From NCBI GenBank assembly GCA_007695205.1, contig REEF01000300.1:1-12136 (forward strand): 12,136 nucleotides of DNA. Reading direction: 5' to 3'. Both the position numbers and the translations under genes were made by a program. Position 1 is the stretch's first letter; the number at the start of each line of letters is the position of its first letter. The notes under the pieces are model-generated. The model did no database searches and was not told the origin of the DNA. It saw nothing but the letters and a program-made list of their open reading frames with translations. Source of the DNA: Planctomycetaceae bacterium (GTDB lineage: Bacteria > Planctomycetota > Planctomycetia > Pirellulales > Pirellulaceae). Below, in pieces: positions 1 to 5,989 of this stretch.

Positions 1-68
1 TCCCGCTCGGCGCGCGGGACCTACTAAAGTTGCCGGTGGGTCCCGGGCGCCGAACGGGACCTACTAAA
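1..68. repeat. Two tandem copies of a 28-bp hairpin repeat
   Basis: Two copies lie at 1-28 and 41-68. Each has TCCCG, nine variable bases, CGGGA, then the invariant tail CCTACTAAA. The arms can pair as a 5-bp stem. In the second copy the flanks extend it to GGTCCCG/CGGGACC. The spacer between copies is 12 bp, giving a 40-bp period. The loop differs between copies while arms and tail are identical, which suggests selection on structure. The array may continue beyond the left edge. It resembles a REP-type intergenic palindrome, but I do not recognise a named family. Confidence 0.7.
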
Positions 69-105
69 TCGTTGGCCTCATTCGTTCCGAAGGAGGAGCT
101 TTTCG

Positions 106-147
106 ATGCCTAAGTCCACCTGGCCATTCAGGTCGGCCAATTGGTGA
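106..147 (+). CDS. Possible 13-aa leader peptide with a strong ribosome binding site
   Basis: The Shine-Dalgarno AAGGAGGAG (90-98) is the strongest in the window and stands nine bases before this ATG. The frame encodes MPKSTWPFRSANW and stops at TGA 145-147. That stop overlaps a GTG at 144-146 in the frame of the phosphatase downstream, forming a GTGA junction. This could be a leader peptide coupled to the phosphatase, or the decayed 5' end of a lost gene. The peptide is not recognised. The support is the ribosome binding site and the junction only. Confidence 0.3.
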   Translation: MPKSTWPFRSANW

Positions 148-251
148 GTGGTCATGTCATTGCTGCCCCGGCAGAGGGTGTGGTTGAGGTTTTTTTTAGA
201 GGGCGGCACATTTTCACCGCACGCCCTGTCACAAGACACGAAAGGTTAGTT

Positions 252-1718
252 ATGGGGGGCATATTGCCGAAGAGGGAGAGAATCGACGAGCCCGATCGGC
301 GGCCTTGGTCTCGCGATGGCCTCGTCTCGGCGCAGGCCGCTTCCGCACGAGGCCAGGAAAGCGAAAAGAAGTATGTGGATTTCCTTCAGGCCGCAGAATC
401 TCTCGTGCTTCAGCTTCGTCATCGGGAAGAGGAACTTGAGAAACTCGGAAAGATTGTTGAACAGATTAACCTGGGGCTGACTCTCGACGAGGTTCTCAGT
501 TTTCTATTCGAGGAACTCAGAGAGGTCATTCCCTACAACCGCATCGGTGTGGCGTTCATCGAACACGGGAGTGGACTCGTGGTAGCGCACTGGACCCGAT
601 CGGACCGCCAGGTGATGCTCGAACGGGGGTACAAAATGCCCTTGGCCGGTTCCTCCCTCCAGGTGATTGCCGAGACAGGCAAGCCGAGGATCATCAACGA
701 CCTGGAAGCCTACCTCATGGAACATCCCGATTCGAAAGCCACTCAACTCATCTTCAGCGAGGGAATGAAGTCCTCACTGACTTGTCCGTTAGCCTCGCAG
801 GGCAGACCGATGGGTTTCCTGTTCATTTCCAGTGTCGAGGTGAACGCTTATTCTCAACTACACATCGGCTTCTTCAAGCAGATTGCCGCCCAACTGACCG
901 TCAGTGTGGAAAAAGGGCGGCTGTACAGCGATCTTGCGGAGCATCAAGCGGTTGTGGAAGCGCAGAATACTGCCATGACACGAGACCTAGAGATGGCCCG
1001 ATCCGTACAACAAACGCTGATCCCGGAGGCTGTCATCGAGATACCTGGCTTGAACATTGCTTTCCGGTACGAGCCGGCAATTCAGGTCGGAGGTGACATG
1101 CTTGCGATTCTTCCTTTGGGTGACCATAAAGTACTTTTTTTTCTCGGGGACGTTATGGGGCACGGCGTGCAAGCCGCCTTGGTCATGGGCGCGGTAACAA
1201 CGGCCGTTCACGCCGCCGTGACGACAAACCCATGCCCAAAGAGCGTGCTTGCCAAAGTGAACGACGTGCTCGTGCGTCTGCGGTTGGAGAGTTTTGTCAC
1301 GGCTGTGTGCTGCGTCATTGATTCCTGCGAATGGTATGCCGACTTGAGCATTGCAGGCCATGTGGGCCCGCTTTGGTTTCGTGGGGAGAACGCGCATACC
1401 GTGGAACAGCCTGGCGGCAGCCTGCCGCTGGGCGTAAGGCAAGAAACGGAGTATGCAACGAAAAGAATCGAGTTACAGCAGGAGGATGTCTTGCTTGTTT
1501 TCACCGATGGGATTACCGAAGCATTCGATCAGGAACAGAGGCAGTACGGCGTGGAGAGGCTTGAGGAACAGCTTGCCCTTTGCGGAAAATCATGTGCCGA
1601 AGAGATCTGTGCCAGCATCTGCCACGATTTGACTGCTCACTGCGGATCGGTCGCCAGGGCAGACGACGTGACGTTACTGGCAATCAAGGTGTCTGACATC
1701 AGAAGAGAAGAAACGTAG
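252..1718 (+). CDS. GAF domain plus PP2C-type (SpoIIE/RsbU-like) serine phosphatase
   Basis: A soluble protein of 488 aa that probably dephosphorylates a phosphoserine protein, typically a STAS-domain anti-sigma antagonist, in response to a signal sensed by its GAF domain. An N-terminal helical/coiled segment at about 35-75 leads into the GAF domain at about 75-225. A linker helix follows at about 243 (LEMARSVQQTLIP, typical of this family), then the SpoIIE phosphatase domain to the end. Metal-site motifs are GGDM near 280, GDVMGHG near 299, TDGITEAFD near 418 and ADDV near 470. The first motif reads GGDxxA where RsbU-type enzymes usually have GGDxxD. No transmembrane segment is seen. I chose ATG 252 because AAAGG lies six bases upstream. 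In-frame GTG 144 and TTG 141 would add about 37 residues of unconvincing sequence, although GTG 144 overlaps the leader stop. No STAS protein or RsbW-like kinase is adjacent, so the target is unknown. Confidence 0.9.
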   Translation: MGGILPKRERIDEPDRRPWSRDGLVSAQAASARGQESEKKYVDFLQAAESLVLQLRHREEELEKLGKIVEQINLGLTLDEVLSFLFEELREVIPYNRIGVAFIEHGSGLVVAHWTRSDRQVMLERGYKMPLAGSSLQVIAETGKPRIINDLEAYLMEHPDSKATQLIFSEGMKSSLTCPLASQGRPMGFLFISSVEVNAYSQLHIGFFKQIAAQLTVSVEKGRLYSDLAEHQAVVEAQNTAMTRDLEMARSVQQTLIPEAVIEIPGLNIAFRYEPAIQVGGDMLAILPLGDHKVLFFLGDVMGHGVQAALVMGAVTTAVHAAVTTNPCPKSVLAKVNDVLVRLRLESFVTAVCCVIDSCEWYADLSIAGHVGPLWFRGENAHTVEQPGGSLPLGVRQETEYATKRIELQQEDVLLVFTDGITEAFDQEQRQYGVERLEEQLALCGKSCAEEICASICHDLTAHCGSVARADDVTLLAIKVSDIRREET

Positions 1719-1734
1719 ACAAAGTGGTCCGGAC

Positions 1735-1807
1735 GGGAGCGGGAATCGTTTTTGGGCAACGACGAACCACTTGGAAACCGCGTCCTCCGAAAACGACTCC
1801 CGGCCCC
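1735..1807. terminator. Large inverted repeat between convergent genes, possible bidirectional terminator
   Basis: Arms 1735-1752 and 1790-1807 match at 15 of 18 positions (GGGAGCGGGAATCGTTTT against AAAACGACTCCCGGCCCC). The loop is 37 bases. The arms carry a T-run or an A-run at their inner edges, so it is not a textbook intrinsic terminator. A second pair, AAGTGGT 1722-1728 and ACCACTT 1766-1772, interleaves with it and could only form as an alternative or as a pseudoknot. The location between two convergent stop codons (1718 and 1881) favours transcription termination or RNA 3'-end protection. Confidence 0.45.
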
Positions 1808-1880
1808 TTCCGCAAAGCGCGACAGTTATTCATTCGCCGATCCTAAGCGATGGGCTTAGCACTTCTGTCTGCCTAGAGAC

Positions 1881-2261
1881 CTACCTCTTTTTTGGATCGC
1901 GAAACTCGGGGGGGGCCACCAGGGTGAAGAGTATGACTTCTTCGCCGGTGGAGGTGCTGATGTCGTGGTGCAAGCTCAAGACCTTGATGCCGATGACCTC
2001 CTGGACCATGGCTTCCATGACCGGACGTGCCGTTTCGATCAGGTGGGTGCGAACCTGCTTGAGCAGATCCCGCCCTTTTTCCGCCGACAGCGACTTGACC
2101 AGATGCTGTTCGGCGGCGGTCAGCACGCCCTTCAGACGCACGACGATGAGATCACCGAGCAGGTGGGCGCGGATGTCCTTCGGCCCCCGACCCATGTAAT
2201 CCTGCTCGAAACGGCTGATACCTTCGCAGATCAAAGATTCGATTTCGCCCTGGGTTTTCAT
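1881..2261 (-). CDS. DUF2294 / MpsC-like small protein
   Basis: A 126-aa soluble protein whose whole length matches the DUF2294 family (COG5609). Pfam has renamed that family MpsC after a component linked to the Staphylococcus aureus MpsABC membrane-potential system. Family features visible are the opening helix MKTQGEIES, the GRGPKDIRAHLLGDLIVVRLKG core with the conserved GPK, and an aspartate-rich beta part ending HHDISTSTGEEVILFTL. No membrane segment is present. The biochemical role of stand-alone bacterial DUF2294 proteins is not established, and no MpsA or MpsB homologue is in the window. I chose ATG 2261 because AGAGGT lies just upstream. A GTG at 2276 would add five residues. A good promoter lies about 55-85 bases upstream. 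Confidence 0.85.
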   Translation of the reverse strand: MKTQGEIESLICEGISRFEQDYMGRGPKDIRAHLLGDLIVVRLKGVLTAAEQHLVKSLSAEKGRDLLKQVRTHLIETARPVMEAMVQEVIGIKVLSLHHDISTSTGEEVILFTLVAPPEFRDPKKR

Positions 2262-2317
2262 CGTGACCTCTGACACCCTTTCGTAGGTGATTCCAACGGG
2301 GAATTTGGCACCTCGTG

Positions 2318-2346
2318 ATTTTACCAGTTAGGAAACCAACTGTCCA
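2318..2346 (-). promoter_or_regulatory. Sigma70-like promoter of the DUF2294 gene with operator-like inverted repeat
   Basis: On the minus strand TGGACA (2346-2341) and TAAAAT (2323-2318) are separated by exactly 17 bases. Each hexamer differs from consensus at one position. Within the spacer, running into the -35 box, CAGTT(A)GG AAA CCAACTG (2325-2342, plus strand) forms a 7-bp inverted repeat broken by one extra A. A repressor bound there would block the promoter. Expected transcription start is near 2311, giving a leader of about 50 bases. Confidence 0.55.
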
Positions 2347-2349
2347 CAC

Positions 2350-2377
2350 TTGCTTTCTGCGCTGCGAGCCTTAGAAT
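2350..2377 (+). promoter_or_regulatory. Candidate promoter of the histidine-kinase-like gene
   Basis: TTGCTT (2350-2355) and TAGAAT (2372-2377) are spaced by 16 bases on the plus strand. The -10 box matches five of six consensus bases and the -35 box only three. It lies back to back with the DUF2294 promoter. A leader of about 105 bases would precede the ATG at 2492. Confidence 0.3.
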
Positions 2378-2491
2378 AACTGGGGTGCATAATCCAGGCC
2401 CTGCCTCGAATCGCGGCCGCCTGTCGCACCCGCTTCCCCCTCGGCAGGCCAAGGATGTGACCTTATCCGCTTGACTGTTGGAGTAACGACC

Positions 2492-3253
2492 ATGCGACAA
2501 TCGCCTCGAGAATCTTCGCCGAACGCTTCCAACATTCACTTGGTGCTGTCCTACGTAGCAGATTTGGAACTGGAGGTGGATCGGCTTCGGAAGCAGCGTC
2601 AGTTCGTCCAGCACGAGGTGCGAGAAACGCTGCGACGTATCCAATCGCTGTGCGCCGACGCCGAAGCGGCCGAAAACGTGCTGCCGCCCATGCCGGAGAT
2701 CGTTCAGGCCGCCCAGCAGTTGGGCAACGTGATGAGCGACTTGCACGAACCGCCGGGCTACCACCCCGCCCACGACCAGGTGATCCCCATCGCAGTTCAT
2801 CCCCTCGTTCAACAGGTATTTCGCTGGCAACAGCGGTTGTGGGGCGCTCCGGAGGTCAGTCTCCGGTTGGAGCTGGAAAGTGAATATGTGGAATGGTTCC
2901 CGGCTCGCCTTCGGCACATCCTAGACAATATCTTGTCCAACGCGGTGAAATCCCGCGACTCCGGCAAGGACGAAGCGTGGGTCCACCTGAAGCTTCGCGC
3001 CGGTCCGGAAGGCTATGAGTTTTGTGTGACGGACAACGGAATCGGCCTGACCGAAGGCAAAGGCGACCACATGTTCGAGCTGTTCCACCGAGCGTCCCCG
3101 GCCCGGCATGTCAGCTTGGGCGTCGGCCTGCCGGTCGTCAAGATGTTAGTGGAACAGAGCGGCGGGACACTGACGATCGAGTCCGGCGAGGGCCAGGGGA
3201 CCACCGTCACGTTCGCTCTGCCACACTACGATGTCGACGATTACCTGACATGA
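2492..3253 (+). CDS. Short soluble histidine-kinase-like ATPase (HATPase_c)
   Basis: A 253-aa cytoplasmic protein with a GHKL ATPase domain in its C-terminal half. The N box is near 142-153 (HILDNILSNAVK, Asn146 and Asn150), the F box near 194-200 (MFELFHR), the G1 box at 181-185 (DNGIG) and the G2 box at 210-216 (GVGLPVV). The first 50 residues form a charged helix, VLSYVADLELEVDRLRKQRQ, followed by HEVRETL at 41-47. That run loosely resembles the HELRTPL phosphoacceptor box, so His41 may be the phosphorylated residue. A degenerate HATPase or anti-sigma kinase cannot be excluded. No sensor domain, transmembrane segment or receiver domain is present, and no response regulator gene is adjacent. 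I chose ATG 2492 for the GGAG at 2480-2483. An in-frame TTG at 2471 lies upstream. Confidence 0.85.
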   Translation: MRQSPRESSPNASNIHLVLSYVADLELEVDRLRKQRQFVQHEVRETLRRIQSLCADAEAAENVLPPMPEIVQAAQQLGNVMSDLHEPPGYHPAHDQVIPIAVHPLVQQVFRWQQRLWGAPEVSLRLELESEYVEWFPARLRHILDNILSNAVKSRDSGKDEAWVHLKLRAGPEGYEFCVTDNGIGLTEGKGDHMFELFHRASPARHVSLGVGLPVVKMLVEQSGGTLTIESGEGQGTTVTFALPHYDVDDYLT

Positions 3254-3340
3254 GCGCGACCGCAGACAAACCACGGCCCTGCCGGCGACAAGCACCGGGA
3301 TGCTTTCCCGAACCATCCATCGCGTCAACACCCCCGATGT

Positions 3341-3375
3341 GCCCTCGCCCCTCCGGGGAGAGGGCAGGGTGAGGG
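3341..3375. repeat. REP-like GC-rich hairpin element
   Basis: GCCCTC (3341-3346) pairs with GAGGGC (3360-3365). Inside it CCCC (3348-3351) pairs with GGGG (3355-3358) around a 3-base loop. The tail AGGGTGAGGG (3366-3375) follows. The combination of a hairpin built on CCCTC...GAGGG with a trailing AGGGTGAGGG is a widespread intergenic repeat type in many GC-rich bacteria. It sits between the convergent kinase and SET genes, where it may also end or stabilise transcripts. A weaker hairpin, GTGCG...CGCAC, follows at about 3385-3406. Confidence 0.65.
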
Positions 3376-3426
3376 TGCCGAAAGTGCGTCAGTTATTTCT
3401 CGCACGGTGCTAACGTTGCGAAGAAG

Positions 3427-4005
3427 TTAACGATCATGTGACGGCAGGACAGCGAGCCGGGCCATCAGGGCGTCTAATTGGCCCGGATCCACAATCCAGC
3501 CTCGGCAGGACGGCGATTGGCAGCGGCAGGCAATGGCGGAAGCGGCGGCCCAATTGTAGTCAATCGTCAATTCCTCGCCCGGTTTGATCTCCCGCAACGC
3601 AATCAGGAAGACGCGCCGCCGGGTGTCCGTCTGGCCCGCGTCGGGCAAGTCGAAGAAGTCGAACTCGCAATTCGGCTCACAACTGTGGTTCACATAGCGG
3701 AACGGCGCGGCCGGCTCCAACGTCCGGCCGTCTTCGATGCTCATGCAGTAGTCGGAACCATAGTGTGGATCGTCGATGATCTGGCCCTCGATCTCGCCGA
3801 TCACCGCCTCGGCCGGATAACGGCGGCGGGCGAATACACCCTTGCCGACTCGCGTCGCACCGATCCGGACCGACTTGTCGCGTGCGCCGCGTGTGGGCCG
3901 CTCATCCCCCGCTCCGGTTCGTCGCCTGCGTGGCTTCTGGCGCCGCTCGGTCCCGGAACGGCGTCGTCCTGTGTCCTCGTCATCCACATCGCGCATCGAG
4001 GCCAT
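3427..4005 (-). CDS. SET-domain protein (candidate protein lysine methyltransferase)
   Basis: A 192-aa protein with a compact SET domain from about residue 45 to 152. SET enzymes transfer methyl from S-adenosylmethionine to a lysine. Visible signatures are GKGVFA near 54-59, the NHSCEPNC motif at 106-113 and ELTIDYNW at 145-152 with the catalytic-type Tyr150. A post-SET-like cluster follows, with Cys160, Cys162 and Cys167, which together with Cys113 could bind zinc as in eukaryotic enzymes. Residues 1-44 are rich in Arg and Lys, look disordered, and may bind nucleic acid or direct self-methylation. The substrate cannot be told from sequence. ATG 4005 has GGAG a few bases upstream, and ATG 3996 is an alternative. 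It lies 72 bases behind the RRM gene on the same strand, so the two may share a transcript and the RRM protein is one conceivable substrate. Confidence 0.9.
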   Translation of the reverse strand: MASMRDVDDEDTGRRRSGTERRQKPRRRRTGAGDERPTRGARDKSVRIGATRVGKGVFARRRYPAEAVIGEIEGQIIDDPHYGSDYCMSIEDGRTLEPAAPFRYVNHSCEPNCEFDFFDLPDAGQTDTRRRVFLIALREIKPGEELTIDYNWAAASAIACRCQSPSCRGWIVDPGQLDALMARLAVLPSHDR

Positions 4006-4019
4006 GTCTCCGCCACGCC

Positions 4020-4039
4020 TGTTCCGCCTTCGCGGAACA
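4020..4039. promoter_or_regulatory. Perfect hairpin between the RRM and SET genes
   Basis: TGTTCCGC (4020-4027) pairs perfectly with GCGGAACA (4032-4039) around a 4-base loop, which reads GAAG in the minus-strand RNA. No T-run follows on the minus strand, so it is a poor intrinsic terminator. In a shared transcript it would sit 14 bases before the SET start codon, just ahead of its ribosome binding site. It could act as an mRNA stabiliser, a processing site or a partial attenuator. Confidence 0.55.
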
Positions 4040-4077
4040 AGGTGGATCGAGAGTTCGCAGGAAAGGGAGCCTGCTGC

Positions 4078-4365
4078 TTAATACCGCTCACGACGGCCGC
4101 CACTATGCTGGCCGCTGCGCTCCGGCCTCGCGCGGGCCTCGTTGACCGTCAAGGTGCGTCCCTGCAGTTCGGTGCCGTGCAACGCCTGGATCGCCGCGTC
4201 GCCCCCGTCGCCCATCTCGACGAAGCCGAAACCGCGAGCCCGACCGGTCTCGCGGTCCGTCACAACGGAAGCCGTGACGACATTGCCATGCTGGTTGAAC
4301 GCATCGCGCAAATCGTCGTCGGTGGTGTTAAAGGACAAATTTCCCACATACAGTTTCATACTCAT
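4078..4365 (-). CDS. Single-RRM RNA-binding protein
   Basis: A 95-aa protein made of one RNA recognition motif and a short basic tail. RNP2 is LYVGNL at 5-10 and RNP1 is RGFGFVEM at 44-51, both with their aromatic RNA-contact residues. The tail at 80-95 (RPERSGQHSGGRRERY) is Gly/Arg-rich. Bacterial proteins of this kind, best known from cyanobacteria as cold-induced Rbp proteins, bind single-stranded RNA and may act as RNA chaperones. The start region has three closely spaced ATGs (4371, 4365, 4359). AGAGGA touches the first but is well spaced for 4365, which I chose. The palindrome at 4377-4393 sits directly before this ribosome binding site. The SET gene lies 72 bases downstream on the same strand. 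Confidence 0.93.
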   Translation of the reverse strand: MSMKLYVGNLSFNTTDDDLRDAFNQHGNVVTASVVTDRETGRARGFGFVEMGDGGDAAIQALHGTELQGRTLTVNEARARPERSGQHSGGRRERY

Positions 4366-4376
4366 CGTCATTCCTC

Positions 4377-4393
4377 TGAGCCCTGAGGGCTCA
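4377..4393 (-). promoter_or_regulatory. 17-bp perfect palindrome abutting the RRM ribosome binding site
   Basis: TGAGCCCT, a single central base, then AGGGCTCA form two perfect 8-bp arms. In minus-strand RNA the hairpin ends immediately before the GAGGA used by the RRM gene. It could be an operator in DNA, or an RNA hairpin that limits ribosome access and changes with temperature or with binding of the RRM protein itself. Confidence 0.5.
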
Positions 4394-4810
4394 TTACAAG
4401 AGATCGCACCACAGCGCATCTCACCGCACGACGCTCAATGACCCGCGAGGCGGGCAACCAGCGCACGTGCACCTCTGAACATGCCGCCAACGCGGCGGCT
4501 TAGAAGATCGCAGCAAGTCAAATCCAGGCGAACCGCTCACGCCAAGCATGTTAACCCTTCGCTCAGATCCGGCTCATTCGCACCGTCTGGGTCGAAAACG
4601 TCAACTACACGGCTAGCTGTCGATCCTGGAGGCTGTGAGAGATAACTCTGAGCAGGAAAACCAGGAAGGAAGAAGCGGAAGTGTCTCCGTCGTGTCTGGG
4701 GCCTTCCAACCAACCAAGCACACGCTTGGCTGACGCGGTGATCATACACGCTGACCGGAAGAACGTAAACCCCCCCTTTCCCGAGTCATCCATGGTCGCT
4801 GGACGATATC
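4394..4810. other. Gene-poor stretch upstream of the RRM gene with two GC hairpins
   Basis: No recognisable protein is encoded here. Two stem-loops stand out: CCCGC/GCGGG with a 3-base loop (4442-4454) and GCCGCC/GGCGGC with a 5-base loop (4483-4499). Both would lie in the 5' leader of the RRM mRNA if its promoter is farther upstream, as in cold-regulated RNA-binding genes. I could not find a convincing -10/-35 pair. The part beyond about 4600 overlaps a doubtful 69-codon frame described separately. Confidence 0.4.
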
Positions 4811-4814
4811 TCAT
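4605..4814 (-). CDS. Doubtful 69-aa frame coupled to the end of the membrane operon
   Basis: The ATG at 4814-4812 overlaps the DUF4350 stop as ATGA, the same junction seen twice earlier in this operon. The predicted product has a mixed N-terminus (MRYRPATMDDSGKGGFTFF) and a short hydrophobic patch (SSFLVFLLRVISHSL). I recognise no domain. It might be a genuine small fifth gene, the stub of a deleted downstream gene such as the expected MoxR ATPase, or chance. The ATGA junction is the only positive evidence. Confidence 0.22.
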   Translation of the reverse strand: MRYRPATMDDSGKGGFTFFRSACMITASAKRVLGWLEGPRHDGDTSASSFLVFLLRVISHSLQDRQLAV

Positions 4815-5989
4815 GGGGGTTCGGTGCGGGGTTCGTGTTTGACGCGATCATGGAACAGGGCCAGTTGCCGGCGCGCTTGGTCCGCCTGGCCGGTGGCGGC
4901 GAGCAGTTCGCCCAGGGCATGGACGTGGCGGCCGAAGTCCGAGGTCGATTCCGGTGGCAACTGCTGGGGACGGCCGAAGATGGCCAGACGGGCGAACAGG
5001 TACAGGACGCCCAACGCCAGGAATTGCCAGAGGATGCCGCCCAGCGGCCAAACGGTAAAGGCTTCCAGGCCCGTCGGATGGCGGCTGCCCGGTTCCTGCT
5101 GAAAGACGAAGGCCCCGTCCGGACCGCTTTCGAAAAACACGACCTTGGCCGGTGCGCCACAATCGACGATCAGTCTAGCGGCTAATCGCCGATGCTCTTC
5201 TTCCATCAGTGGCAGATTCAGCAGGAACGAGCCGTTGGTCATCACCAGGATCTGGCTGCCCGGCTGCCGCGCAGGGATCAATCGATAGGCCAAAATGCCT
5301 GGGGGGCCTTGCAATAACACTTCGGACCGGTAATCGTTGCCGCCGCCGGCGCCATCGGGCGGTGGCGGTTCCAGGCGGCCGACGATTTCCGGGCTGAGCT
5401 TCGATGCCTGAAGACGGTCGTCTTGTGTCCAGGTTCCCGTCCATGCCGAAGCGTCGCCTGGGTCGGAAGCGGCATCACGCAATACCGTGAACCAGGCGGT
5501 CCGTTCCCCGTCCGGCATGGTGGCCCTGCGCGCCGAGTGAGCCGCGCGGGCCTGAGCCAGTCGCCGGAGCACCTCGACACGCTGGTCCGCCGTCGCCATG
5601 TCGAGGACCGCTTCCCAGTAGGCGATTTCGGCATCGTAGTCTCGGCCGATGTAGACCAGCGTTCGCCCGGGTTCCCGGAACAACCAGTCCTCCAAAAACC
5701 GACGGGGCTCATCATCCGGCGGCTGGAAATCGTCGGGAGCCCAAACGATCACATCATGGTTGTGGATCCGAGGCGACAGGAAACGCCGCGACACGACGGT
5801 GCACCCCGCCTGGCGAAACATCTCGCTCAAGACGGCCGTACCATTGACGCTCGTCGCACCCGGCGAACCGCGTCGACGTCCGTAGGTACCGTCCAGCGAT
5901 TCCCGGCCACAACCGGTGACCAGGATCAACCCGACGACCAGCAGCCAGCGCATCTTCCAGGGGATTTGTCGATGGTTCATCGCAATCAT
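4811..5989 (-). CDS. DUF4350-domain membrane-anchored protein
   Basis: A 392-aa envelope protein. The N-terminus MRWLLVVGLILVTGC (residues 13-27) is a signal peptide ending in a lipobox-like VTGC, so Cys27 may be lipidated or the segment may stay as an anchor. The DUF4350 region spans about 45-130, with NGTAVLSEMFRQAGC and then VIVWAPDDF, a glutamine-amidotransferase-like alpha/beta fold without obvious catalytic residues. A second conserved patch is QILVMTNGSFLLNLPLM. One transmembrane helix lies near 335-360 (GILWQFLALGVLYLFARLAI), followed by a cytoplasmic tail of helices. ATG 5989 overlaps the stop of the DUF4129 gene (ATGA). It is the last clear gene of the RDD/SpoIIM/DUF4129/DUF4350 operon. 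The function is unknown. Families in this module are linked to MoxR-dependent assembly or stress at the envelope. Confidence 0.85.
   Translation of the reverse strand: MIAMNHRQIPWKMRWLLVVGLILVTGCGRESLDGTYGRRRGSPGATSVNGTAVLSEMFRQAGCTVVSRRFLSPRIHNHDVIVWAPDDFQPPDDEPRRFLEDWLFREPGRTLVYIGRDYDAEIAYWEAVLDMATADQRVEVLRRLAQARAAHSARRATMPDGERTAWFTVLRDAASDPGDASAWTGTWTQDDRLQASKLSPEIVGRLEPPPPDGAGGGNDYRSEVLLQGPPGILAYRLIPARQPGSQILVMTNGSFLLNLPLMEEEHRRLAARLIVDCGAPAKVVFFESGPDGAFVFQQEPGSRHPTGLEAFTVWPLGGILWQFLALGVLYLFARLAIFGRPQQLPPESTSDFGRHVHALGELLAATGQADQARRQLALFHDRVKHEPRTEPP

Noticed and set aside
1..68. CRISPR array
   Set aside because: Only two units, a 12-bp spacer and a variable loop inside the repeat. No cas gene is nearby.
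1771..2199. Plus-strand frame opposite the DUF2294 gene
   Set aside because: Ser/Arg-rich low-complexity product, antisense to a recognised family on the other strand.
2306..2320. Sigma54-like TGGCAC element
   Set aside because: The expected TTGC at the -12 position is missing.
4481..4648. Plus-strand frame of about 55 codons starting at the ATG in the GC hairpin
   Set aside because: No ribosome binding site, no recognisable domain, and the start lies inside a strong stem-loop.
4537..4749. Minus-strand frame of 70 codons in the gene-poor stretch
   Set aside because: No ribosome binding site or family resemblance, and it overlaps the slightly better 69-codon frame.
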